From Cellvibrionaceae bacterium AOL6 (GTDB lineage: Bacteria; Pseudomonadota; Gammaproteobacteria; Pseudomonadales; Cellvibrionaceae): 64,000 bases of DNA. The DNA lies in NCBI GenBank assembly GCA_003265435.1, contig NOXC01000012.1:1-64000 (forward strand). Direction: 5' to 3'. This document shows positions 54,254 to 63,832 of this stretch, one piece after another. Positions within the stretch are counted from its first letter, which is position 1. Every line of letters starts with the position of its first letter. The notes beneath the pieces were generated by a model. That model was not told the origin of the DNA. It searched no databases and worked only from the letters and a program-made list of their open reading frames with translations. A program made the position numbers and the translations under genes.

Positions 54254-56644
54254 TTAACGACTGACAGGAGGGCGTTGCAAAGTGGTCTCGGTTTGCAGAA
54301 GGCCGGTTCGCACTCGAGACAAGGTGATCAGTGCGCCTTGCAGCTCTTCGATCGCAACCGGCTGTGAAAACAAGAAGCCTTGTAAGTGGTCTACCCCAAT
54401 TTGGCGCAGGTAGTCGTATTGATCCCGTGTTTCTACGCCTTCCACTGTGACGGTGAGGTTTTGGGAGTGACAGAGGTCTATCAGCGGTTTGAGAATTTTG
54501 TGACGGTCGGCATTCAGTGTGGCATTCAGAAAGCTTTTGTCGAACTTTATTGTACTGGCCGGGTATTCCACCAGCTGTTGAAGGGAGGTGTAGCCTGTAC
54601 CGAAATCATCAATTGCCAGCTTAAAACCGGCTTCGGTAATGGTATGGAGCAGGCTGTCGACACCTGTCGAAAATTCAGCGCCCGTTGTCTCGGTCATTTC
54701 GAACTGGATAAGGTGGCGAGGGATATCGAACGACTCCCCAAGACTCAATATTTCTTCTGTCACACGGTTGATCGCAATTTGCGCCGAAGACAGGTTGATA
54801 GACATCGTGAAGTCTGTGCCGAGAATATCGCGAACCTGTGCGTAGCTGGCAAAGGACTGGTGGATAACCCAGGAGTCGACGGCTTCAAAAAAACCGCAGG
54901 CTTCGGCGATGGGAATGAATTCGGCGGGGCTCACGGGCCCGAGTTGCGGTGACTTCCATCTCAACAGGGTTTCGAAGCCCGCCACTTTTAGGCTTTGCGT
55001 GTCCACGATGGGCAGGTAGGCCAGATAAAACTCATCGTTGAAATTGGCGTTCTTAAGTTCATGTTCGATTTCACGTTCACGTCGGAGTTTCAGCGCAATT
55101 TGCTCGCTGTAATGCGAAATTCGATTCTTGCCGCGACGTTTCGATTGATACATTGCTGTATCGGCATTGGAGATCAGCTGAGAGGGGCTGTCGCCATCTT
55201 TCGGATACGACACCACACCGATACTGGCGCTGATGGGGTACTTGCCGGAGGTGAAGCTAAAACCGCCCGCGAACATCGCCAAGATGTCGGAGCAGATCTC
55301 GTTGATCATGATCGAAGAAGGGGAGCCTGACAGGATGATCCCGAATTCGTCCCCGGCAATGCGGCCGAAGGTCCAGTCGCGTTGTTTTTTCTGATTCTTT
55401 TCTGCGTGAAATTCGAGCAGCTTTTTTACCGAGTCACTGAACGCAATCAAGACTTTGTCGCCGACATCATGCCCGTAGCGATCATTGATGAATTTAAAAT
55501 TGTCGAGGTCGATGTAAAGAAATACCAGTGATTCCTTGAGCTTTTTCGCTGCCTCAATTCTCCGGTCGAAATCTCGATTCAGCTCATAGAGGTTGGTCAG
55601 TTGCGTGAGGTGATCCGTCTTCAGCAAGTGGTTACTGCGGTAGTACGCTTTGGAGAGCTTTGCGTAGAGTTGAACAAATTCCCGCGCGAGCCGACCAATT
55701 TCGTCGTCTTTCAAATAGTCCAGTTCGAGCTGCGCACCTTCCTGTAAATCTGCGTTTCGAACTTTGACCGCAAGGTGACGAATGGGGTCGGTAATAAGGT
55801 GCTTGATCAGTGAGAACAAAACGAGGGCGCAGGCACCGAGGAAGATCAGTGAAATCGTCACCAGTTTGAGTCGTGTCGGGTGGAGCTGCGAGGACAGGTC
55901 GGATAGTGAAAGCTCCGCGAGGAGGTAAAGATGATCATCCAGCTCGATACTCACACTGCGAGTGAGGTCGCGATCATGAGGCAGCGCCGATTCCATGCGA
56001 ATCTTAGTGGCAAATTCGCGCTCGAAGCGCGCCAACTCATTGAGGAAGAGTGTGGGTTCGATCGCAAAACTGACACTGACTGCCCGGTTGCGTTGCGTCG
56101 CTAATGGCGGGTCGAGCGTGAGCGGGTCCACGAGTGTACTGAACGCCATGAAAGGCTGTCGTCCATCAAGTATGAGCCCCGAGCGCGGAAATTTTTGATC
56201 CAATATGGTGTTGTAGGCGCGTTGTTCCAAGCGGTCGGGCATCGTCGCAAACGGGTCGGTACTGATCTCAATGTACTCGATGATTTCCGGGTCAGGCGAG
56301 ATGCGCGCAATGGTCAGGCTCAGGTAATCTGAACGGTGCTTTTTGAAGTTACGGAGATTGTCCTCTAGGTTGCGAACCAGCGCGACACGACGATAGCGGT
56401 CATTGCTGGATTGCAGGTAGTACTTCACGCTGTTGGAGTTGGTCAGCGTATATAGGTAGCTCTCTGCGAAGCTGTTGTATTGATTGTAGAGTGTGTCGAG
56501 TTCCGCCAGTGCCAGCTTCAGGCGGTTTTTTTCCAGGCGTGTAATTTGGTTTTTCTGGGATTGGTACACGATCGCGGTCGCCGCGATAAAGAACACCGCG
56601 ATAACCGGGACAATGATTAAAAACGTTTTTTTACTGAGATTCAT
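54254..56644 (-). CDS. MbaA-like membrane GGDEF-EAL protein (c-di-GMP sensor-enzyme)
   Basis: 796 residues. Membrane helix about 7-27, periplasmic sensor domain about 30-250, second helix about 258-280, HAMP, GGDEF about 345-520, EAL about 530-780. The GGDEF signature is A-G-D-E-F (430-434), and the EAL motif is E-T-L near residue 557, with Glu, Asn, Asp-Asp, Lys and Glu residues kept (N-L-S-S-A-Q-I, D-D-F-G-T-G-Y, E-G-V-E-T). It should make or degrade cyclic di-GMP. Its start overlaps the upstream PotD-like gene by 14 bp. The pair closely matches V. cholerae nspS-mbaA (MbaA 791 aa), in which the binding protein controls the enzyme. Which activity dominates is unknown. Confidence 0.85.
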   Translation of the reverse strand: MNLSKKTFLIIVPVIAVFFIAATAIVYQSQKNQITRLEKNRLKLALAELDTLYNQYNSFAESYLYTLTNSNSVKYYLQSSNDRYRRVALVRNLEDNLRNFKKHRSDYLSLTIARISPDPEIIEYIEISTDPFATMPDRLEQRAYNTILDQKFPRSGLILDGRQPFMAFSTLVDPLTLDPPLATQRNRAVSVSFAIEPTLFLNELARFEREFATKIRMESALPHDRDLTRSVSIELDDHLYLLAELSLSDLSSQLHPTRLKLVTISLIFLGACALVLFSLIKHLITDPIRHLAVKVRNADLQEGAQLELDYLKDDEIGRLAREFVQLYAKLSKAYYRSNHLLKTDHLTQLTNLYELNRDFDRRIEAAKKLKESLVFLYIDLDNFKFINDRYGHDVGDKVLIAFSDSVKKLLEFHAEKNQKKQRDWTFGRIAGDEFGIILSGSPSSIMINEICSDILAMFAGGFSFTSGKYPISASIGVVSYPKDGDSPSQLISNADTAMYQSKRRGKNRISHYSEQIALKLRREREIEHELKNANFNDEFYLAYLPIVDTQSLKVAGFETLLRWKSPQLGPVSPAEFIPIAEACGFFEAVDSWVIHQSFASYAQVRDILGTDFTMSINLSSAQIAINRVTEEILSLGESFDIPRHLIQFEMTETTGAEFSTGVDSLLHTITEAGFKLAIDDFGTGYTSLQQLVEYPASTIKFDKSFLNATLNADRHKILKPLIDLCHSQNLTVTVEGVETRDQYDYLRQIGVDHLQGFLFSQPVAIEELQGALITLSRVRTGLLQTETTLQRPPVSR

Positions 56645-57671
56645 GCAGTTTTAGCAGTGCACTGGTCATACGATTGCGCAACTGAAAGTTATCTGTGGAC
56701 ACGGGTTCGTAATAATGGCTCTTTTTCAGAATCTCTTCGGGCGGGTAAATGGTGGGGTCACTGCGCATTTCTTCCGACTGCAGGCGTTTCGCTTCGCCAC
56801 TGGTCGTCGCAACGTAGAGTTCCTCGGAGTTCGCCGCGGCGATCTCTGGTTGGCTGATGAAATTCAGAAAATCGTAAGCAATCTCCTTGCGGGGAGAGTT
56901 GCTTAACACCGCGAGACAGTCAACCCAGAGAATCGTACCTTCTTCGGGAACGGTGTAGGCCCAATGTTCAGAGTCTGACAATTCGTTCATGGCCCACTGG
57001 TCGCCGCTGTACGCAACGCCGAGACGTAAAGCACTCGCATCATCACTTGAGGCGACATAAGTAATGGGGTAATCGAAGGTCAGCAGGTGCGGCACAATAC
57101 GTCGGGTACTGTCGTAGGCTTCTTTTAACTGGCTTTCATCGGCCGTATTCACGGAGTAGCCTGCCGCCAGAAGCGCGGGGGCAAAGGTGTCGATCGTATC
57201 TTTAAGAATGGAGAAATGCCCCTTGGTTTGCGAATCCGGTTCTGTAATCGCTTTCCATGACGTGGGCGCTTCCTGATAAATATCGGTGCGGTACACGAGG
57301 CCGAAGGTGCCCCAAAGGTAGGGTGTGGAATAGTCTCCGCATCGATCTCGCCAAAACGGGTCGATGTGTTTGAGGTTGTCTACATTGGTGTACTGCTTGG
57401 TCGGAACAAACTTGCCGCTGCCCCCGAGTATACGAGAGCCGGGCTCATCCATGACCGCGATATCGATGTTGGTCTGTTCGGTGCGTACCAGCAGTGTGTC
57501 TCGAGCTTCATCGTTGTCGAAATAAATCTGCCTTAGAGTATGCCCTGTCTTGGCTTCCCAAGCGGAAATCGTGTCTTCAGACAGGTATTCCTCCCAGTTG
57601 AGAATGGTCAAAGTCTCTGCTTGGCAGAGAGCGGGCACGAGCGCAAAGCCGATACTCAACAGACGGCGCAT
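56631..57671 (-). CDS. NspS/PotD-like periplasmic polyamine-binding protein
   Basis: 346 residues from ATG 57671 with AGGA 9 bases upstream (a longer frame starts at 57707). A signal peptide (MRRLLSIGFALVPALCQA) precedes the PotD/PotF-type fold: T-I-L-N-W-E-E-Y-L-S, W-G-T-F-G-L-V-Y-R and a W-x-D near the C-terminal half. No ABC transporter genes are near, and it is translationally coupled to the GGDEF-EAL gene, so it is likely a sensor, as NspS is for norspermidine. The ligand is unknown. Confidence 0.87.
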   Translation of the reverse strand: MRRLLSIGFALVPALCQAETLTILNWEEYLSEDTISAWEAKTGHTLRQIYFDNDEARDTLLVRTEQTNIDIAVMDEPGSRILGGSGKFVPTKQYTNVDNLKHIDPFWRDRCGDYSTPYLWGTFGLVYRTDIYQEAPTSWKAITEPDSQTKGHFSILKDTIDTFAPALLAAGYSVNTADESQLKEAYDSTRRIVPHLLTFDYPITYVASSDDASALRLGVAYSGDQWAMNELSDSEHWAYTVPEEGTILWVDCLAVLSNSPRKEIAYDFLNFISQPEIAAANSEELYVATTSGEAKRLQSEEMRSDPTIYPPEEILKKSHYYEPVSTDNFQLRNRMTSALLKLHESQ

Positions 57672-57707
57672 AGTCAACGATCCTGTTTCCTGTCGTGAAA
57701 ATGTCAT

Positions 57708-57948
57708 GATACATAAGCCTAATTATAGCGACAGGTGCACGCTTTTAAATGTAATTGTGATGAATTCTCACCAAGCGTCTAGAATAAATTCGGGGGGCGG
57801 TGCTTATTTGGCGCCGGAAGAATATCGTGGCATTTAAATCATTATTTATTGCGATTCGCATCACTCTGGTGGCCTGTATCAGGCTTGCCGCCAACCTCTT
57901 TGCGTCCAAAATCTCACAATATGCGAAATCATACAGCTAGGAGTGACT
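57708..57948. promoter_or_regulatory. Divergent promoter region between the NspS-like and amine oxidase genes
   Basis: 241 bp holding both promoters. TGTGA-N7-TCACC at 57756-57772 is an imperfect palindrome around GAATTC but its 7-base spacer does not match CRP. AGGAG for the oxidase is at 57939-57943. AT-rich blocks near 57830-57860 may hold a promoter; none can be assigned. Confidence 0.4.
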
Positions 57949-59601
57949 ATGTCGAGAAGTAGAAGGAATCACAGCGGTTTGTCGCGCTTGTTTAGCCGAA
58001 TCCAGCGCGCACACGAACTTGCTGAGAAATGTGGTATGCCAGTAGATGAAGCTTACGAGCGCACACTTGCTGCAGAGCAGGTACAGCGCCAACAGCGACG
58101 CCGTTTCTTGAAACAAATGGGTGCGGGCGTGATTGCCGGTACGGCGGCGGGGCCCGCGAGCATGGCGATGGCCGCGGCGGCGACAGACCCAGGACGCGTG
58201 GCCATCATTGGTGGCGGTCTGGCAGGGCTTCGTTGTGCGCACAAATTGTGGCGTAAAGGTTTCGCCTCCAAAGTTTTTGAAGCCTCGCCTCGTGTGGGTG
58301 GGCGCGCCTTTACCAAGCACGGTTATTTTGATCATGCCCCTTTCGTTGAGCGAGGTGGTGAATTTGTTTCGTCTGAACATAAAGCGGTTGCGCGACTGTG
58401 TTCGCGACTGGGCTTGGAATTAGAAGACATTAACGGCGGTGCCGCGCCGGAGGGGGAAGAGCTCTATTATTCCAACGGTGAGCTCGTGACGGTAAACATG
58501 CTTAACGACGTTTGGGCTGGAATTCGTAAGACCTTCAAACAGACGGAAAGAGCTGCGCCCTGGCAACCCATGTTCAATAGCTTTACGGAAGAACATGTGC
58601 GCCTCGACTATCTGAATGTACCAGATTGGCTCGACGAAATTGGCGTAGGGGCCAGCAGCCCTGTTGGCGGTATCTTCCAGGCGGATGTGATCTCTGAGTA
58701 TGGTCTGGCGCCTGAGTCGCAGTCCGCGCTTAACCTGCTCTACCTGTTGGCTTGGAATCCACGTTCCACGGCTTTGCCTCTGGCCGGAACAGATGAACTG
58801 TACCGCATTGAGGGAGGCAGCTCTGCCCTCGTTACTGCGCTGGTGGATGCGCTTCCAGGCGATACCTTGTCGCTCGAAAAAACGCTGGTTGCGGTGAGTG
58901 GACATGCAAATGGTCCCTACTGCTGTCACTTCGATGATGGAAGCAGCTATGTGGCTGATCAGCTCGTACTGACCCTGCCGTTCAGCAAGTTGAGAGAGGT
59001 GGAGTTCAGCAACGGCATCTGGGAGAGCTTTATTCCAGAGAAGCGTCAGGCAATTGAAAACCTGGTTATGGGGCACAATGCAAAATTGCATGTTGAAACT
59101 GCCGGTCGGCCCGGTGAGCAAATTCACAACGTTGGCGGAGAAGAAGTTCTGACAAACGGCGTGAGTTACAGTGATGAAAATGGGTTTGTGACCACTTGGG
59201 ATTCGAACAGTACTGGCGGGCCTGCGGGTACGGTATATACCGATTATCTCGGTGGGCATCAGGGGCAGTCCCTTGGTGTCGATTCGCCGTTCTCGCAAGC
59301 ACGCCCCGAGGAAGTGTCTCACTTTTTGAGTCAGGTCGAGCCGGTATTCCCCGGTATTGCTTCGGCACATACGGGTAAGGCACTGGCATCAAAGTGGAGC
59401 GACTACGAATGGGCGAAGGGCAGTTACGCAACACCGTCGTTGGGCGACTATACGACGTTTTGGGGGGCTCAGTGGTATCAAGAGTCGGGTAATCGAATCT
59501 TTTTCGCTGGAGAGCATTGCTCTGAAGAATATTGGGGCTTTATGAACGGCGCGGTTCAAACCGGCACTCGGGCGGCTAAGGCGCTCATGGGCATCAGTTA
59601 A
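57949..59601 (+). CDS. Tat-exported flavin-containing amine oxidase
   Basis: 550 residues from ATG 57949 (AGGAG 5 bases upstream). A long N-region is followed by the Tat motif R-R-R-F-L-K (50-55) and an Ala/Gly-rich segment. The FAD-binding site reads I-I-G-G-G-L-A-G and R-V-G-G-R-A-F, and the C-terminal flavin contact is F-A-G-E-H-C-S-E-E-Y-W-G-F-M-N-G-A-V-Q-T-G. It belongs to the monoamine/polyamine oxidase and L-amino-acid oxidase superfamily. Probably periplasmic, oxidising an amine to an aldehyde with H2O2. Head to head with the nspS-mbaA-like pair. Substrate unknown. Confidence 0.88.
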   Translation: MSRSRRNHSGLSRLFSRIQRAHELAEKCGMPVDEAYERTLAAEQVQRQQRRRFLKQMGAGVIAGTAAGPASMAMAAAATDPGRVAIIGGGLAGLRCAHKLWRKGFASKVFEASPRVGGRAFTKHGYFDHAPFVERGGEFVSSEHKAVARLCSRLGLELEDINGGAAPEGEELYYSNGELVTVNMLNDVWAGIRKTFKQTERAAPWQPMFNSFTEEHVRLDYLNVPDWLDEIGVGASSPVGGIFQADVISEYGLAPESQSALNLLYLLAWNPRSTALPLAGTDELYRIEGGSSALVTALVDALPGDTLSLEKTLVAVSGHANGPYCCHFDDGSSYVADQLVLTLPFSKLREVEFSNGIWESFIPEKRQAIENLVMGHNAKLHVETAGRPGEQIHNVGGEEVLTNGVSYSDENGFVTTWDSNSTGGPAGTVYTDYLGGHQGQSLGVDSPFSQARPEEVSHFLSQVEPVFPGIASAHTGKALASKWSDYEWAKGSYATPSLGDYTTFWGAQWYQESGNRIFFAGEHCSEEYWGFMNGAVQTGTRAAKALMGIS

Positions 59602-59621
59602 ACCCTGCCAGGTAGAGCCAA

Positions 59622-59658
59622 AGCCCGGTGCTTCGTATGTGAGGCACTGGGCTTTTTT
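59622..59658. terminator. Terminator after the amine oxidase gene
   Basis: AGCCC-G-GTGC (59622-59631) pairs with GCAC-T-GGGCT (59643-59653) around a loop, followed by T6. The reverse strand also carries A-rich sequence, so it may serve the opposite gene as well. Confidence 0.82.
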
Positions 59659-59661
59659 AAT

Positions 59662-59958
59662 TTAATCCTTCCTTTTGAAATACTGCACAAACCGTGAAAT
59701 GACCAGCCGGACATAGGCGAGCATGGCGGTGAAAAAGCCAAGCGCACATAACAGCAGGCCCGCCAAGACCACCGTTTCCTGTTGCCACGAGGGAAGCATG
59801 TGTTGGTGAGCCATAAACACCGTGACAATGCCCACGCTGAAATAAATAAACCCGTTGCGTAGGCGATAAAAACTGTGAATCTGCGCTGCGCTGTAGTGTG
59901 CATCTAGGGCGAGCACACAGCGTCGAAGAAAGCCCTTTAGCGAGTTAAAAAAAAGCAT
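59662..59958 (-). CDS. Small membrane protein of unknown function
   Basis: 98 residues starting at ATG 59958 (MLFFNSLKGFLRR). Two hydrophobic segments (about 32-52 and 62-88), a basic N-terminus and a basic tail. No domain recognised. It lies 4 bp downstream of moaE and is likely cotranscribed. Confidence 0.6.
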   Translation of the reverse strand: MLFFNSLKGFLRRCVLALDAHYSAAQIHSFYRLRNGFIYFSVGIVTVFMAHQHMLPSWQQETVVLAGLLLCALGFFTAMLAYVRLVISRFVQYFKRKD

Positions 59959-59962
59959 TAGC

Positions 59963-60415
59963 TCAAGGTGTGTCGGTGAGCCAGCGAGTTGATCGCATCG
60001 CATCGGCCTCATTTGCATCGACCCACTCATCACCTTCTTTTTTCCAAAACGGCGCTTCCGTTTTCAGCGTGTCGATCAAAAATTCGCAGGCCGCAAAAGC
60101 GGCTGCGCGATGCGGGCTGGCGACCGCGATAAACACAATGCACTCGCCGACAGACATGGCGCCGACGCGATGTACGAGCGTCAGGCTATCCAGGGGCCAG
60201 CGTGATTCTGCACTTTGGGCAATGCGCTCGAGAACGCGTTCGGTCATACCAGGGTAGTGACTTAAGACAAAATTGCGCTCTGCGGCGCCTTGGAAATCGC
60301 GTACTGTGCCGGCAAATGTGACAAAGGCACCGCTTTGACCGGGTTCGGCTGAGGCGTGGCATTGCGCAGTCATCGCCACGGGATCGATGCGGGCTTCCTG
60401 GACGACGACGTGCAT
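59963..60415 (-). CDS. moaE: MoaE, large subunit of molybdopterin synthase
   Basis: 150 residues with F-x-G-T-V-R-D in F-A-G-T-V-R-D-F-Q-G, H-R-V-G-A-M-S-V-G-E and the catalytic Lys stretch A-P-F-W-K-K-E. It adds dithiolene sulphur from MoaD to cyclic pyranopterin monophosphate. In the moaCDE cluster. Confidence 0.96.
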   Translation of the reverse strand: MHVVVQEARIDPVAMTAQCHASAEPGQSGAFVTFAGTVRDFQGAAERNFVLSHYPGMTERVLERIAQSAESRWPLDSLTLVHRVGAMSVGECIVFIAVASPHRAAAFAACEFLIDTLKTEAPFWKKEGDEWVDANEADAMRSTRWLTDTP

Positions 60416-60416
60416 A

Positions 60417-60671
60417 TTAACCTCCGGTCACCGGCGGGAAAAACGCCACCTCGGCACCGCTGGGGATCTCACTGTCGTCTTGGGCGAGTTGCTGGTTGAT
60501 GGCGCAACGGGTGCTGTTCGCGTTTATCAGGGGCGCCCAGGTGTCTGCGCCGCGAGTACTGAGCAAGGCTTTGAGGTCCGCGACGGTCCCACCTTGCCAA
60601 TCGAGGCTTTCACGATCGCAACCGAGCTTGTCTGCAAGGCTGGCGAAGTAGAGCAGCTCAATACGCATCAA
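60417..60671 (-). CDS. moaD: MoaD, small sulphur-carrier subunit of molybdopterin synthase
   Basis: 84 residues with the ubiquitin-like fold and the C-terminal G-G (P-V-T-G-G) that carries the thiocarboxylate. It lies 1 bp from moaE and overlaps moaC by 4 bp. Confidence 0.95.
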   Translation of the reverse strand: MMRIELLYFASLADKLGCDRESLDWQGGTVADLKALLSTRGADTWAPLINANSTRCAINQQLAQDDSEIPSGAEVAFFPPVTGG

Positions 60672-61141
60672 CGTTGGTAGTCTCCGTTTTGCCCGCCTTC
60701 TTTTTGCAACAGGCGTGTCTGAGATATGGTCATCGCCTTATCCACCGCTTTACACATATCGTAAATTGTCAGGCAGGCCACCGATGCCGCGGTCAGTGCT
60801 TCCATTTCGACGCCGGTTTTGCCGTCGAGTTCACAGCGGGCCAGCACTTGAATGCGTCGCTCCTCGTCATGGAGCTGAAAATCAACGCTGATATGCGTGA
60901 GCATCAGCGGATGGCAGAGTGGAATCAGGTCGGCGCATTTCTTAGCCGCTTGAATACCGGCGATTCGCGCGACCGCGAAGACATCGCCTTTTTTATGATC
61001 CCCGCGTTTAAGCAGGGCATAGGCGGTCTCGTTTAGCGTGATGGAGGATTCGGCCACGGCAACGCGGTGCGTGACCGCTTTGCCCGCAACGTCGACCATG
61101 TGCGCTTCACCACGCTCGTTCAGATGCGTCAGTGTTGTCAT
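60668..61141 (-). CDS. moaC: MoaC, cyclic pyranopterin monophosphate synthase
   Basis: 157 residues with the active-site D-G-K-T-G-V-E-M-E and C-H-P-L motifs. It makes cPMP from the product of MoaA, which is not in the window. The cofactor feeds NapA and other molybdoenzymes. It lies 3 bp downstream of dapE. Confidence 0.96.
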   Translation of the reverse strand: MTTLTHLNERGEAHMVDVAGKAVTHRVAVAESSITLNETAYALLKRGDHKKGDVFAVARIAGIQAAKKCADLIPLCHPLMLTHISVDFQLHDEERRIQVLARCELDGKTGVEMEALTAASVACLTIYDMCKAVDKAMTISQTRLLQKEGGQNGDYQR

Positions 61142-61144
61142 ATA

Positions 61145-62290
61145 TTATGCCGTTTTGACCAATAGACGTTCGAGTATACGCCGATAAATACCACTCAGTG
61201 TATCGAGGTCGTCCGCGTTGACGCACTCGTTCACCTGATGAATGGTGGCGTTGATGGGCCCGAGCTCCAGTACTTGTGCGCCGGTGGGCGCAATAAAGCG
61301 CCCGTCAGAGGTGCCTCCGGCGGTGGACAGCTCGGTGTCTCGGCCTGTCTCATCGCGAATGGCCGCCACCGCAGCCTCGACCAGTTCGCCCTCACCGGTT
61401 AAAAAGGGTTGGCCGCTGAGTTTCCACTCCAGCTCGTAATTCAAATTGTGGCGCTTGAGTATCGCTTCGGTGCGGGCTTTGAGCTCATCGTCCGTCACCT
61501 CGGTCGAAAATCGAAAATTAAAGATAATGTGGGCGGAACCGGGAATCACATTGGTCGCGCCGGTGCCGCTATTGATATTGGATATTTGGAAGCTGGTGGG
61601 TGGGAAGAAGTCGTTGCCATTGTCCCAGTGGGCGCCAGCGAGTTCCGCGAGCGCGGGCGCCGCAAGATGAATCGGATTCGCCGCGAGATGCGGGTAGGCA
61701 ACGTGACCCTGCTTTCCGTAGACCTCCAGCCAGCCGCCGAGTGAACCTCGCCGTCCGTTCTTGATGACGTCGCCGACCAGATTTGTGCTGGAGGGCTCAC
61801 CCACGAGGCACCAGTCTATCTGCTCATTCTGTGCTTGCAGCCATTCGACAACTTTCACTGTGCCGTTTACCGCCACGCCTTCTTCATCGCTGGTGATCAG
61901 AAAACCAATGCGTCCCGGATGTTCGGGGTGCGCAGCGACGAAGGCTTCGACCGCGGTGATCATCGCCGCGAGGCTGCCTTTCATGTCAGCCGCGCCGCGC
62001 CCATAGAGCATACCGTCGCGAATTTCCGGTTCGAATGGCGGGCTGGCCCAGTCTTCAGGATTGCCGCTTGGTACCACATCCGTGTGACCGGCAAAGACGA
62101 ACAGCGGGCCGCTATCGCCTCGTACGGCCCAGAAGTTATCGACATCGTCGAAGCGAAGCGGTGTGATGTCAAAGCCAAGGGCGCTGAGGCGTTCCGTCAT
62201 AAGCGCCTGACACCCGGCGTCCTCGGGGGTGACCGAGCGTCGGCGAATCAATTCTTGTGTCAGGCTGAGTGTCGGAGAGTCGTGGGGCAT
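61145..62290 (-). CDS. dapE: Succinyl-diaminopimelate desuccinylase
   Basis: 381 residues. M20 metallopeptidase with zinc ligands in F-A-G-H-T-D-V-V-P, the catalytic Glu in T-S-D-E-E-G and G-G-T-S-D-G-R near the C-terminus. It acts in lysine and peptidoglycan precursor synthesis with dapD upstream. Confidence 0.96.
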   Translation of the reverse strand: MPHDSPTLSLTQELIRRRSVTPEDAGCQALMTERLSALGFDITPLRFDDVDNFWAVRGDSGPLFVFAGHTDVVPSGNPEDWASPPFEPEIRDGMLYGRGAADMKGSLAAMITAVEAFVAAHPEHPGRIGFLITSDEEGVAVNGTVKVVEWLQAQNEQIDWCLVGEPSSTNLVGDVIKNGRRGSLGGWLEVYGKQGHVAYPHLAANPIHLAAPALAELAGAHWDNGNDFFPPTSFQISNINSGTGATNVIPGSAHIIFNFRFSTEVTDDELKARTEAILKRHNLNYELEWKLSGQPFLTGEGELVEAAVAAIRDETGRDTELSTAGGTSDGRFIAPTGAQVLELGPINATIHQVNECVNADDLDTLSGIYRRILERLLVKTA

Positions 62291-62342
62291 GCGTGGTCCT
62301 CGGGAGCGATGGCGCCCGACGATTGCCGGGCGGGGTGCAAGA

Positions 62343-63380
62343 TCAATTGTTCGCGTGGAGTGCTTCGTTCAACGCGATTGCGGTTTTGTTCGTCAGGCAC
62401 TCCAACGCACCGGTGCTCGAATTGCGTCGGAAGAGCAGGTCATTCGTGCCGGCGAGGTCGCGCGCTTTGACTTGCTTCACGACCTTGCCTTCATCATCGA
62501 GCACCGCCACTTTGGCGCCGGCGGTGATGTACAGGCCCGATTCCACTGTGCAGCGATCGCCGAGTGGAATGCCGATTCCGGCGTTGGCGCCGATCAGACT
62601 TTCCTTACCGACAGAAATAACGATGTTGCCACCGCCTGACAGCGTGCCCATGGTCGAACAGCCGCCGCCGAGGTCGGAACCTTCACCAATCACAACGCCT
62701 GCCGATATGCGGCCTTCGATCATACTGGTACCGAGTGTGCCGGCGTTAAAGTTGACGAAACCTTCGTGCATGATGGTCGTGCCCTCACCGATATATGCGC
62801 CGAGACGCACGCGTGCAGTGTCGGCGATACGCACACCGGCCGGCACAACGTAGTCGGTCATTTTCGGGAATTTGTCGACACAGTCGACAGACAGAGTACG
62901 CCCTGCCAGACGCGCAGCCAGCTGGCGCTGGGGCAGTTCTTTGATGTCGATGGCGCCTTCATTCGTCCACGCGACATTCGCCAATACGCCGAACATACCA
63001 TCGAGTACACAGCCGTGGGGTTGCACTAGGCGGTGAGAGAGTAAATGCAGCTTCAGGTAGACCTCGGGTACGCTCTTCGGTGCTTCATCGTTTTCCAGTA
63101 CGGTGAGCACGACGGTGCGCTTGCTTTGCTGGCACTCGCCAGCCAATGCGGCGAGTTCGCCTATGCCTGCATCCTGCCACGCGGCGGCCAGTGCTTGAAG
63201 TTGCGAGGGCGTCGGCGTAAGCGCGGCATTGCCGCCGCTGTAGTCTTCGCCCAAAGCAGAGAGGGCGCTCAGCACCTCAGCGGTGGGATTCAATAGTGGC
63301 TGGGGGTAGTACACCTCGAGCCAGTCGCCGGTGTTGTTCTGGGTACCGATACCCAGGCCGAGAGCAAAATGGGAAGCCAT
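62343..63380 (-). CDS. dapD: Tetrahydrodipicolinate N-succinyltransferase
   Basis: 345 residues, the longer type found in Pseudomonas. The C-terminal left-handed beta-helix has hexapeptide repeats (about 165-300). It transfers succinyl from succinyl-CoA in the diaminopimelate route. It lies upstream of dapE. Confidence 0.95.
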   Translation of the reverse strand: MASHFALGLGIGTQNNTGDWLEVYYPQPLLNPTAEVLSALSALGEDYSGGNAALTPTPSQLQALAAAWQDAGIGELAALAGECQQSKRTVVLTVLENDEAPKSVPEVYLKLHLLSHRLVQPHGCVLDGMFGVLANVAWTNEGAIDIKELPQRQLAARLAGRTLSVDCVDKFPKMTDYVVPAGVRIADTARVRLGAYIGEGTTIMHEGFVNFNAGTLGTSMIEGRISAGVVIGEGSDLGGGCSTMGTLSGGGNIVISVGKESLIGANAGIGIPLGDRCTVESGLYITAGAKVAVLDDEGKVVKQVKARDLAGTNDLLFRRNSSTGALECLTNKTAIALNEALHANN

Positions 63381-63410
63381 TGAGGAACTCCTTGAATTCG
63401 TTAAGTCTTA

Positions 63411-63755
63411 TTAAGCAAAGATGTCAGCATAGCGCGGTGCGGAAAAGCCCACGTGCAGTTGGTCGTTGACGATGAGGACAGGCCGTTTGATCAGCGTGGG
63501 GTGTTCGGTCAGCAGCGCGGCCGCGCCGTCACCCACGGCCTGCTCCCGCTCGCGATCATCGAGTTGTTTCCAGGTTGTGCTGCGTTTATTCACGAGCACG
63601 TCGTGACCGAGGGTGTCGAGCCAGGTGGCGACAACGTCGGTTTCGAGGCCATCTTCACGGAAGTCGTGGAACCGATAGTCTACCTTGGCCTCGTCCAGCC
63701 AGCGTCGCGCTTTGCGGACAGTATCGCAGTTCTTGATTCCGTAGATTTCGATCAT
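63411..63755 (-). CDS. ArsC/Spx-family protein (YffB-like)
   Basis: 114 residues from ATG 63755, with GAGG upstream; the longer frame adds unconserved residues. Thioredoxin-like fold with a single active Cys in K-N-C-D-T-V-R-K-A and R-P-V-L-I-V near residue 93. Members act as arsenate reductases or thiol regulators; YffB is of unknown role. It lies upstream of dapD. Confidence 0.9.
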   Translation of the reverse strand: MIEIYGIKNCDTVRKARRWLDEAKVDYRFHDFREDGLETDVVATWLDTLGHDVLVNKRSTTWKQLDDREREQAVGDGAAALLTEHPTLIKRPVLIVNDQLHVGFSAPRYADIFA

Positions 63756-63832
63756 GGTGGGTGCCTCTGCTTGCGGGGCGGCAAGAATAGCAAAACCCGG
63801 GACCTTTTTCACGGTGGCCGCGCCTATGGCGC

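Noticed and set aside
57756-57772. CRP-like site TGTGA-N7-TCACC
   Set aside because: The consensus needs a 6-base spacer; here it is 7, and the last base does not match.
58420-59370. 316-residue open frame antisense to the amine oxidase
   Set aside because: The + strand gene has the full FAD, Tat and C-terminal motifs; the antisense frame has no domain.
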